The position numbers and the translations under genes are program-made. From positions 1-6,843 of the forward strand of contig CAIJTL010000177.1 of assembly GCA_903823545.1 (NCBI GenBank): a stretch of DNA of 6,843 nucleotides. Reading direction: 5' to 3'. The notes beneath the pieces are model-generated. The model ran no database searches, was not told where the DNA came from, and saw only the letters and a program-made list of their open reading frames with translations. Source of the DNA: an uncultured Planctomycetaceae bacterium (GTDB lineage: Bacteria > Planctomycetota > Planctomycetia > Planctomycetales > Planctomycetaceae). Below are positions 1 to 6,843 of the stretch, one piece after another. Position 1 is the stretch's first letter, and each line of letters begins with the position of its first letter.

Positions 1-3000
1 ACCGTGAGTGTCAGCGGATCGGATCTCGTCATCACAGACACCAACGAAGCCTTCGACGTCGCTCCGGCAGGCGGCACGCTTTCAAACGGCAACAAGACGC
101 TGACGATCCCGGCGGCTTCGGTGACCGGGACGCTAACGATCAACTCGGTCGGGGGCACGGACACGATCAACGTCAGCACGCTCGGTGCGACGTTGCTCTC
201 GGCTCTGACGATCAATGCGGGAGCCGGGACCGACACGGTCAATCTCAATGGCGACGTGACCTTCGCGTCGAACAAGAGCCTGAGCGTCACGGCCGAGACG
301 CTCAACACGGCAGCCAGCGCGGACGTCGTCACGTCGGGAACGGGAACCATTTCGATCACTGCGGACGATGTCGCGATCAACTCGACAAGTACGTTGCAAT
401 CGGCCACGACCGTGAGCTTCGTCACGCAGACCGCAGCGCGAGCGATCAATGTCGGCACGGAGACAGCCGGCTCGCTCAGTTTGACCGATGCGGAACTCGA
501 TCGCATCACCAGCGGCACGACTCAGATTGGCGATGTCAACAGCGGCACGATCACGGTCAGCGCGGCGATCACTCATGGCAATCATCTGTCGCTCACGACG
601 GGCGCGGGGGTGGCGGTCAGTCAGGCCGTGACCATGTCAGCGAATAAAAATCTGACGATCACCTCTCAAGGGACTTCGGCTGGGATCAGCGTGTCATCGG
701 GTAACGCTGACCTGACCACAACCGGCACGGGCAACATCAACCTGGCGGCGACACGCGACATTATTGTTAGTGGTACTGGGTTAGTCATCCAGTCCGAGAA
801 CGGCAACGTCACGCTGCTGGCGAATTCGAGCGGCACGACGGGCGGCGACTTTGATGGCATTCTGATTAACGCAGCCACGGTGACCACAACAGGAAGCGGT
901 TCGGTGTCGCTGACAGGGACCGGCGGCGGTGGGAGTGGTGTTAACAATGTCGGCGTGCAGATCGAAGCCAATGCCACGATTTCTTCAGGGGGAGCAGGGA
1001 CGGTCACTGTTCTGGGCACGGGTGGATCAGGTGGCGGCGTTGGCAATCGCGGTGTCACTGTTTCTGGAACCACGACGAACGTCACTTCCGGCGGCGGACA
1101 TGTCAACGTGACCGGAATCGGCGGCAGCGGCTCCGGTAACTCCAATGACGGTGTCTCGGTATTTAGTGGGGGATCGATTACTAGCGGCGGCGCGATGGGC
1201 AACGTGACGGTCCAAGGCACGAGCGGGTCCGGCTCGGGGGCTCTCAGCAGCGGCATTTCTGTGGGCGGAGGTCAGATCACTTCGGGGGGCGGCAACGTTC
1301 AAGTCACCGGGATGGGATCAAGCAACGCCGCGGGCGGAGTTTCTGATGGAGTGTCGATCAACAATTTAGGGCAGATCTCAGCCGGTGGAAGCGGGACGGT
1401 CAACGTCCAGGGGACTGGAGGGAGCAGCCCGAGTAATTTCAATGAGGGTGTCTTTATCCAAACCGGAAGCACGGTCACCTCGAGTGGTGGTGGAGTGACG
1501 GTGATCGGAGTTGGTGGTGGTTCCGGCGCATCAGTCAGCAATCCCGGAATCGAAAATAATGGGACGATTACGTCGGGGGCGGGTGGGAATGTCAGCTTGA
1601 CGGGAACGAGTCCCCACAGTGGCAACGGTTTAATTATCTATGGCACGGTCACCTCGGGAACAGCGGGGACTGTCTCTCTGAACGGGACCGGCAACAACAG
1701 CACCACGATCGGTGTGCGAGTCGATGGCACGGTGACTTCGGGTGGTGGCAATGTGACGATCACAAGCTCAACCGGAGTGGAAGGAGCAAATGGCGGCGAC
1801 TTCACGACGGCGGCCAACGGTGGCAACATCACCGTCATCACGAACAACTTGAATGTTCCGTCGGGATCAACGATCGATGCCGGAGCCAACGTGGTCAATT
1901 TGAAGCCGTTCACAAATAACTTCACGATCAGTCTCGACGGCAATGACACAGTCAGCCAGCTTGGCCTGTCGGACGCCGATCTGGATAACGTCACTGCCGG
2001 GACGATTAACATTGGCGACTCGAACAGTGGACCGGTCACATTTTCGGGGAACATCACTCGCCCCGCCAACTCGGTTCTCAACCTGACAACCGGCGCGAAC
2101 AACAACATCGCCTTCGGAGCGTTTTCGTTGAACGCAGGGAGTGGCGGGACGGTCACATTCACGACGTCGGGAACCGGCGCGATCACCACCAGCGACAACA
2201 CCGGCACCGACCTCACCGCAGGGACGGTCACGCTCAATGCTGGCTCGAACGGCATCGCAACAAGCTCGAACTTCTTGCGTCTCGCGGCAACGACGGTGGT
2301 CGCTTCCACGACCAGCAACGCGGGCATCTTTCTCCGCGAGGCCGACAGCGTCGCGATCGGCAGCGCGGATTTGAACGCGGGGACCGGCACGACCACGCTC
2401 GACGGCGGCACGTTCGTGACCGGGCCGGGGAACAACATCCTCGGCAACGTGGACATTCGCAACGGTGCAACGCTGGCGGGGACCGGCTCGGTCACGGGCA
2501 CGCTCATCGTCCGCAACAGCGGAACCGTCGCACCGGGCAATTCGCCGGGAATCATCAACGCCGGAGACACGACGTTTGACGGAGCCTCGATTTTCAACGC
2601 CGAGATCAACGGCACGGGTGGAGCCGGGGCCTCGAACGGACACGACCAGCTCAACGTGACCGGCTCGGTGACGATCACCAGCGGGGCCGTGCTGAACGTG
2701 ACCGTGGACGCGGGCTTCACGCCGACGACGGGCGACACCTTCACGATCATCAACAACGACAGCAACGACGTCATCGGCGGCGGCTCGACCAAGTTCGTGC
2801 CGGAGAACACCCGCATTCTGGCGGGAGCGCACCTGTTCGCGGTGAGCTACGTCGGCGGCGACGGCAACGACATCGTGCTGACCTCCACGACCGCCACGCT
2901 GACCGCCGAAATCATCGGCAACGACTTGGTCATCACCGACCGCTTCAACGGCGGTCGCAACAATCAACTGTCGCTGCAACGCGTGGGAGGAAACTTCGTC

Positions 3001-6000
3001 ATCAGCGACGTCAACGAGCAATTTGAAACGGCGATCGTCGGAGCGGTTCTCTCCAACGGCAACAAGACGGTCACGATTCCGGTCTCGGCTGTGGGAGGCG
3101 GCGGCCAGATCATCGTCAGCACGGAAAATGGCAACGACAGCCTGAGCGTCGATGTCTCGACCGATTTGGGCTTCGACGTCGATTTCGAAGAAGGCGGCGG
3201 CACCGATTCGCTGACTCTGGTGGCGGACAGTGTGACTAGCGTGACGCACGCCTTCGCGAGCGGGAACTCCGGCTCGATCACGATCGTCGATGGCAGCACG
3301 CGAGTCATCACCTACAACCTGTTGGAAGCGATCACTGACAACCTCACGGCCACCGACCGCGTCTTCACCTACGGCACCACGAACGAGACGATCACGCTCA
3401 CCGACGCCACCGGCGCGAACATGACGATCGACTCGAACGCGACCCAACCCGTGACGTTCGCCAATCCGAGCGGCTCGCTGACGATCAACGCGGGGACGGG
3501 GAACGACACCGTCACGATCACCAGCGTGGACGCCGACGGCCCGTTCTCAGCGAGCCTCACGATCAACGGCGATGCCGGTACGGACGCCGTGAACCTCAAC
3601 GCCGACGTGACCTTTGCGGCGGGGAGAAGCTTGACCGTCACCGCCGAGTCGCTGACCACGGGTGCCAACGCGGACCTCGTCACGTCGGGAACGGGAACCA
3701 TCTCGATCACCGCAGACGATGTCGCGATCGATACGACGAGCACGCTGCAATCGCCCTCGACCGTCACTTTTGTGACACAGACTGCTGCGCGACCGATCAA
3801 CGTTGGTACGCAGACCACTGGATCACTCAGCCTGACAGATGCGGAACTCGATCGAGTCACTTCAGGCACAACTCAGATCGGCGATGTGGCGAGCGGCACG
3901 ATCACCGTCAGTGCGGCGATCACGCACAGCAACGATCTGTCGCTGACGGCCGGCGCGGGGATCACGATCAATCAAGCCGTAACAATGACGGCGGGCAAAG
4001 ACTTCTCGGCAACCAGTACCAGCACGACAGCGGGGATCAGTTTGCCGAACTCAACGTCAAACATCACGACGACCGGAACCGGTGCGGTGACGCTCACGGC
4101 CACGCGGGACATCTCGCTGAGTTCCGGTTCCAGCATCACGACGGTCGATGGCAGTATCAACGTGCAAGCCAACCAGCAGGTCACGCCAACGTCGGGAGAA
4201 TTCTACGGTGTTGACATCAACAACGGGCTAATTCAGAGCAGCGGCTTGGGCACGGTGACCGTCCAAGGCAAGGGAGGTGATTCCGGCAGCGGGCGATCTG
4301 GGGTGCAACTGACCGATGGCGGCGACATCCTCGGCGGAACGAGCGGGCTGCTCACAGTCCAAGGGACGGGGAGTACGACGACCAGTGACAGCAATTATGG
4401 CGTGCAGATTTCCGGGACCGGCTCCACGATCAACTCCGCTGGCGGCAATGTGTCGGTGACCGGCACTGGGGGTGGCAGCGGCGCATCGGACGACAATCAA
4501 GGAGTTCGGTTGATTACCGGCGGCACGATCTCCGCTGGTGGCTTCGGTTCCGTGACCGTTAACGGCCAGGGGGGCACGACCGCGTCCGGAAACACTAATT
4601 TCGGGGTTTTAGTCTTTGCTGTCGGTACCGCGATCACTTCTGCAGGCGGAAATGTCTCGGTCAATGGTACAGGGGGTGGGACAGGCAGCAGCTTTGGTAA
4701 CATCGGGGTTCAATTGCTCGGCGGTGGCACCATCACGGCGGGTGGAAGTGGCAGCGTTGCGGTCATTGGCCAGGGGAGTCTGACGGCGAGCGGGGGTAGC
4801 AATTTCGGAATTCGAATCGAACAGACCAATGCCGCGATCACCTCCGGCGGCGGAAATGTCTCGGTGACCGGCATCGGTGGAGGAACCGGCAGCAGCTCCA
4901 GCAATTACGGTGTTTTTATTCAGACCACCGGTCAAATCTCGGCAAGCGGCAGCGGGACCGTTAACGCCACAGGCCAGGGTGGCAACCCGCTCGGAACCGG
5001 AGTGGACAACAAAGGTGTCTATGTCGATTCGGCAGGGCAGATCACTTCCGGTGGCGGCGACGTGACCTTGACGGGTATTGAAGGGGGAGGAAGTTCGAAC
5101 TTGGCGCATTTCTTCGCCAACGATGCCACGATTACGACGGCGACAAACGGCGGCAATCTGACGCTAATCGGCAACAGCCTAGGTACCGTTGTCTTGCCGA
5201 CAATCAGCGGACCGAGCAACGGCAGCGTCACGATCCGCCCACGCACGAACGGGACCGCGATCAACCTCGGAGCCAGCGACAGTGCCGGAACGTTAGGACT
5301 GACTGACGGGGAGCTCGACCGCGTCACTGCCGGGACGATCAACATCGGCGACACAAACAGCGGCCCGATCACGTTCGCCGAGCACATCACTCGCAGCGTC
5401 AACACCGTGCTCAACCTGACCACCGGAGCGAACAACAACATCGCCTTCGATTCGTTCTCGTTGGACGCGGGGAGCGGCGGAACGGTGACGCTCACGACGT
5501 CGGGAACCGGCGCGATCACAACCGGCGACAACACCGGCACCGACCTCACCGCAGGGACGGTCACGCTCAATGCTGGCTCGAACGGCATTGCGACAAGCTC
5601 GAACTTCTTGCGCCTCGCGGCGACGACGGTGACGGCAGCAACGAGCGGCAACGGCGCGATCAATCTTGTCGAAGCGGACTCCGTGACGATCGGCACCAGC
5701 GACATCAACGCGGGATCGGGGACGACGACACTCGGCGGCGGCACGTTCTTGACGGGATCGGGAAGCGACATCATTGGGCCCGTCACGGTTGCGAGCGGAG
5801 CCACGCTCGGTGGCAGCGGTTCGACAGGCGCGATCACCACACAGAGCGGCGGGCGTGTCGCCCCCGGCACGAGTCCCGGCATTCTCAACTCAACGGGAAT
5901 CAGCTTCAGCAGCGGCTCGTTCTTCGATGTCGAACTCAACGGCACGACGGTCGGCACGCAGTACGACCAACTGAATGTCACTGGCACCGTCAGCCTCGGT

Positions 6001-6843
6001 AATGCGACGCTCAACGTGACAGTCGGTTTCACCCCCGCGATCAACGACACGTTCACGATCATCAACAACGATGACACGGACTTGGTCGTCGGGACCTTTG
6101 TGGGCTTGCCGGAACACGCGGCGGTGGTGGCGGGCAGCGACGTGTTTGAGATCAGCTACTTTGGCGGCGATGGCAACGATGTCGTGCTGACTCGCAAGAC
6201 CCCGGAAGCGAACAGTCTCGTGGTGACGACGGCGACCGACATCGTTCACCCGTTCGACAACCTGACCAGCTTGCGCGAGGCCATCAACTTTGCAAACAGC
6301 AACGCCGACGCGAGCACGATCACGTTCGCGGCCAGCCTGACATCCGGTGGCCCAGTTACAATCACGCTCACGTCGGGTGAGCTGCTAATCTCGACCGCTA
6401 CCACAATCACCGGGCCGGGAGCCTCACTGCTGACGATCGACGGCAACGACACGTCCCGAATCTTTCAGATCACGGACGCCAACGGTCTGGTGGACATGCC
6501 GGTCACGTTGAGCGGTCTCACGCTGGCTAACGGTTTTTCTGAGAACGACGACGGAGGGGCGATTTACTCCGAGGAAATTCTGACGATCACGAACAGCGTG
6601 CTTCGAGACAACCAAGGAGACGAAGGGGGAGCACTCGCCTCCTATGGTACGACCACGATTCGCAACAGCACATTCACGCAGAACAGTACGCTGGCCACTG
6701 GCGGCGGCGACGGCGGTGCGATCTCGCATAGCGACAACGGAGTCCTGACGATCGTCGGCAGCACGTTCACCGCGAATCATGCGGCCGATGAAGGGGGCGT
6801 GCTCGACAACAACGGTCCCACGATCATCATCAACAGCACCTTC
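1..6843 (+). CDS. Giant beta-strand repeat surface protein, internal fragment (open at both ends)
   Basis: The frame starting at base 1 has no stop codon over all 2281 codons, and the window begins and ends inside it. The first in-frame ATG is near base 634, in the middle of a conserved repeat, so the true start lies upstream; no signal peptide can be seen. The product is a low-complexity, beta-rich chain with alternating hydrophobic and Thr/Ser/Asn residues, many Gly turns, no Cys, no Trp and about ten Lys, as expected for an exported beta-solenoid. Order of parts: module A (residues 1-962), module B (963-2065), then a SLREA segment and Pmp-like beta-helix (about 2069-2281). The likely role is a cell-surface or secreted adhesin or matrix protein. 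That role is inferred from family resemblance; no catalytic motif is visible. GGDGND and GTGND turns resemble half-motifs of RTX calcium-binding repeats, so Ca2+ binding is possible but unproven. The secretion route and anchor would be encoded outside the window. Confidence 0.93.
472..558 (+). repeat. TDAELDR motif, copy 1 (before array A)
   Basis: The translation reads SLSLTDAELDRITSGTTQIG followed by DVNSGTITV. It is one of four copies of a conserved block of about 28 residues in the window. Similar '(L/S)TDAELDR(I/V)T.GT..IGD..SG.IT' blocks recur in large bacterial haemagglutinin-like repeat proteins, where they are probably capping or joining coils between stretches of beta-solenoid; that structural role is inference. 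Confidence 0.8.
853..1845 (+). repeat. Short tandem repeat array A, ten units of about 27-34 residues
   Basis: Units begin at about 853, 949, 1048, 1147, 1249, 1345, 1444, 1540, 1627 and 1708. The consensus is roughly x-G-V-x-(I/V), a few variable residues, G-x-(I/V)-T-S-G-G-G-x-V-x-V-x-G-T-G-G, then a Ser/Gly/Asn-rich linker. Spacing is 96-102 bases for the first seven steps and then falls to 87 and 81, so the last units have shortened linkers. Each unit looks like one or two coils of a beta-solenoid, with Gly/Ser/Asn turns between short strands. Copies differ at most DNA positions, so this is an old array kept by protein-level constraint. Bases 1441-1560 have only 19 of 40 codons ending in G or C, against 37 of 40 in bases 2401-2520. 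Confidence 0.87.
1960..2043 (+). repeat. AELDR-like motif, copy 2 (after array A), degenerate
   Basis: The translation reads LGLSDADLDNVTAGTINIGD then SNSGPVTF. It has the same frame of residues as copy 1, but Glu is replaced by Asp and the Arg by Asn (ADLDN), making it the most diverged of the four. It marks the return from the short-repeat array to the non-repetitive conserved segment. Confidence 0.77.
2089..2298 (+). repeat. Highly conserved post-array segment, module A copy
   Basis: This beta-rich segment includes 'TTGANNNIAF', 'TSGTGAITT', 'LTAGTVTLNAGSNGIATSSN' and 'FLRLAATTV'. It is the part of the module most similar at DNA level between copies. Bases 2192-2255 are identical to 5525-5588 over 64 positions. 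Across 2161-2298 I count six differences from 5494-5631: five are synonymous third-position changes and one gives Ser to Gly. No function can be assigned. Confidence 0.83.
2398..2886 (+). other. Autotransporter-like passenger tail, module A
   Basis: The order of motifs is 'LDGGTFVTG', repeated 'GATLAGTGSVTGTLIV' strands, 'VAPGNSPGI' (2527-2553), 'DQLNVTGSVTI', 'DTFTIINND' (2734-2760) and 'GGDGNDIVLT' (2854-2883). The 'x-L-x-G-x-G-x-(V/I)-x-G' strands followed by 'APGNSPG' are typical of autotransporter-associated beta-strand repeats. In those proteins this pattern usually sits near the end of a passenger. Here it ends a module and the protein simply continues into another one, so it is used as an internal domain. 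'GGDGND' resembles a single RTX-type calcium-binding turn. Confidence 0.75.
3094..3468 (+). other. Module B-specific block of about 125 codons
   Basis: Before this block the modules align at an offset of 2970 ('LSNGNKT(L/V)TIP' at 79 and 3049). After it they align at 3345 ('G(T/S)LTIN' at 127 and 3472). Module B thus has about 375 more bases, in frame. The block encodes 'STENGNDSLSVDVS', an acidic 'FDVDFEEGGGTDSLTL' stretch, then 'VTHAFASGNSGSITIVDGST' and 'ITYNLLEAITDNL'. The last two resemble a segment that recurs in planctomycete giant surface proteins, so loss from module A is about as likely as gain in B. The edges are approximate because both sides are beta repeats. Confidence 0.72.
3823..3909 (+). 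repeat. TDAELDR motif, copy 3 (before array B)
   Basis: The translation reads SLSLTDAELDRVTSGTTQIG then DVASGTITV. It lies exactly 3351 bases after copy 1 and differs from it at only two residues (Ile to Val, Asn to Ala), so it is the module-B equivalent. The flanking residues ('VSAAITH' downstream, 'FVTQTAAR' upstream) are also shared with module A. Confidence 0.8.
4204..5175 (+). repeat. Short tandem repeat array B, nine units with a 34-residue period
   Basis: Units begin at about 4204, 4297, 4396, 4498, 4600, 4702, 4804, 4906 and 5011. From 4396 to 4906 the spacing is exactly 102 bases at every step, a more regular array than its counterpart in module A. The unit again reads x-G-V-x-(I/L) followed by G-x-I-(T/S)-(S/A)-x-G and V-x-V-x-G-x-G-G. 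Two unit types alternate: one carries G-G-N-V-S-V-(T/N)-G-(T/I)-G-G-G (starting 4396, 4600, 4804), the other G-(S/F)-G-(S/T)-V-x-(V/A)-x-G-Q-G (starting 4498, 4702, 4906). The true period is therefore a 68-residue, 204-base pair of units. The last unit has a longer tail, with a second strand pair at 'TNGGNLTLIGN', that links to the downstream segment. Confidence 0.88.
5293..5376 (+). repeat. AELDR-like motif, copy 4 (after array B)
   Basis: The translation reads LGLTDGELDRVTAGTINIGD then TNSGPITF. It lies exactly 3333 bases after copy 2 and shares the 'TAGTINIGD.NSGP.TF' ending with it rather than the 'TSGTTQIGD' form of copies 1 and 3. The two sub-types therefore predate the module duplication. 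Confidence 0.8.
5422..5631 (+). repeat. Highly conserved post-array segment, module B copy
   Basis: This is the equivalent of 2089-2298 at a constant 3333-base offset. It reads 'TTGANNNIAF', then 'TSGTGAITTGDNTGTDLTAG' and 'FLRLAATTV'. Its near-identity with module A, in contrast to the diverged arrays next to it, suggests recent sequence exchange or strong protein constraint at this spot. Confidence 0.83.
5731..6195 (+). other. Autotransporter-like passenger tail, module B
   Basis: This has the same series as in module A: 'LGGGTFLTG', 'GATLGGSGSTGAITT', 'VAPGTSPGI' (5857-5883), 'DQLNVTGTVSL', 'DTFTIINND' (6046-6072), 'VVGTFVGLPE', 'ISYFGGDGNDVVLT'. It is 24 bases shorter than the A copy at the far end, where the A version has an irregular 'VIGGGSTKFVPENTRIL' in place of 'LVVGTFVGLPEHAAVV'. 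The B form is closer to the usual 'GTF.GLPEG' pattern of such proteins, so A looks like the diverged copy. Confidence 0.75.
6205..6843 (+). other. SLREA segment plus Pmp-like right-handed beta-helix (cut by window end)
   Basis: After the last module the protein changes type. 'LVVTTATDIVHPFDNLTSLR' then 'EAINFANSN' (6214-6306) matches the CSLREA-type domain that precedes beta-helix regions in bacterial surface proteins; the usual Cys is Thr here. Next come 'ITLTSGELLI', 'TITGPGASLLTIDGND' and 'SRIFQI', a common lead-in to a parallel beta-helix. Then repeats carry GGA(I/L) and FxxN motifs: GGAIY (6553), LRDN (6601), GGAL (6625), FTQN (6673), GGAI (6712), FTAN (6766), GGVL (6793). This alternation is the signature of chlamydial polymorphic membrane protein repeats, also found in planctomycetes. 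The region continues past the end of the window, so helix length and any C-terminal anchor are unknown. Confidence 0.78.

Larger units (their letters stand above)
1..2886 (+). repeat. Large tandem module A (first copy, 5' edge possibly cut by the window)
   Basis: This is the first of two collinear protein modules. It contains an LVITD beta segment (from base 25), a 'LTINAGAGTDTVNLN' turn (205-249), a first TDAELDR motif (472-558), a ten-unit short-repeat array (853-1845), a second AELDR-like motif (1960-2043), a highly conserved segment (about 2089-2298) and an autotransporter-like tail ending in GGDGNDIVLT (2854-2883). Positions 208 to 754 match module B at a constant offset of 3351 bases without any indel, and 1960 to at least 2398 match at 3333 bases. 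The start of module B suggests that the counterpart in A begins somewhat before base 1. This copy lacks a block of about 125 codons present in module B. Confidence 0.88.
2887..6195 (+). repeat. Large tandem module B (second copy, complete)
   Basis: This is the second copy of the module, complete in the window. It opens with 'LTAEIIGNDLVITD' and 'FVISDVNEQFETA', which parallels 'LVITDTNEAFDVA' at base 25. It continues with a B-only block (about 3094-3468), the 'SGTGTISITADDVAI' segment shared with A, a TDAELDR motif (3823-3909), a nine-unit short-repeat array (4204-5175), a second AELDR-like motif (5293-5376), the conserved segment (about 5422-5631) and a tail ending in GGDGNDVVLT (6163-6192). 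The order of parts is the same as in A, which supports duplication of a whole 3.3-kb unit inside the gene. Other repeat-rich genes grow in this way. Whether further copies lie upstream cannot be told from this window. Confidence 0.88.

Noticed and set aside
628..640. Possible gene start at the in-frame ATG near 634
   Set aside because: The frame is open and conserved upstream to base 1, no clear ribosome-binding site precedes it, and the same Met occurs in the middle of the matching segment of module B (base 3985).
929..1111. Short + strand frames in other phases (929-1111, 2141-2374, 2465-2659, 4877-5065, 5774-5974)
   Set aside because: They are fully nested in the long sense frame, shorter than 80 codons, Arg/Ser/Ala-rich and without recognisable motifs.
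666..1625. Proline-rich minus-strand frames opposite array A (also 4497-4904 opposite array B)
   Set aside because: Runs of Pro arise from reading Gly codons (GGN) of the sense repeats backwards. They are not candidate proline-rich proteins.
2854..2883. RTX calcium-binding repeat domain based on GGDGND (also at 6163)
   Set aside because: Only isolated single turns occur, not the tandem GGxGxDxLx nonapeptides needed to call an RTX domain. Kept only as a possible Ca2+ contact.
1867..3447. Minus-strand open frame of 526 codons, and another of 392 codons at 1638-2816
   Set aside because: Both lie antisense to a continuous, clearly meaningful + strand frame. Their translations are Arg/Asp/Val-rich or Pro/Val-rich with no domain pattern, and similar open frames reappear at the equivalent place in module B because the DNA is repeated. 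The regular codon pattern of the sense gene keeps stops out of the antisense frames.
4204..5175. Regular 102-base period considered as a CRISPR or non-coding satellite array
   Set aside because: Units are diverged at DNA level, have no separate conserved repeats and unique spacers, and keep one reading frame with conserved residues. It is a protein-coding repeat.
5019..6077. Minus-strand open frame of 352 codons
   Set aside because: It is the antisense mirror of the conserved half of module B and shares sequence with the frame at 1638-2816 only because the sense modules are duplicated. No start context or family resemblance was seen.

Overview
The whole window is the inside of one gene. On the + strand, the frame starting at base 1 is open from base 1 to base 6843: 2281 codons with no stop, no credible start and no non-coding gap. 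Both ends run off the window, so the full protein is larger than about 2280 residues. The translated segment is rich in Gly, Thr, Ser, Asn, Val, Ile and Asp. I read no Cys, no Trp, about ten Lys and six Met in it. It is made of short beta-strand repeats, the hallmark of a secreted beta-solenoid surface protein (filamentous-haemagglutinin or autotransporter-passenger style, often named 'beta strand repeat-containing protein').

Organism: GC-rich bacterium, most likely Planctomycetota. This rests on the segment types rather than on a marker gene. The 'VAPG(N/T)SPGI', 'DTFTIINND' and 'GGDGND(I/V)VLT' series, the 'VTHAF...ITDNL' segment and the SLREA segment before a GGAI/FxxN beta-helix are all familiar from giant planctomycete surface proteins. 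The assignment is inference.

Layout: two large tandem modules are followed by a different C-terminal architecture. Module A (1 to about 2886) and module B (about 2887 to 6195) have the same order of parts: an LVITD-type beta segment; a first 'TDAELDR' motif; an array of roughly 34-residue 'GVxI...G.ITSGGGNVSVTGTGG' repeats (ten in A, nine in B); a second AELDR-like motif; a strongly conserved beta segment; and an autotransporter-like tail with 'VAPG.SPG', 'DTFTIINND' and 'GGDGND'. Equivalent positions lie 3351 bases apart before the arrays and 3333 apart after them. Module B carries about 375 extra bases near its start. From about 6205 the protein changes to a SLREA-type segment and a right-handed beta-helix with GGA(I/L) and FxxN motifs, like chlamydial polymorphic membrane proteins; this runs off the end.

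No RNA genes, mobile elements, CRISPR arrays, promoters or terminators were seen. Reading frames on the minus strand and in the other + frames are by-products of the biased codon composition. I found no evidence for a new multi-gene system. What is notable is the repeat architecture, its uneven conservation and the module-level duplication.
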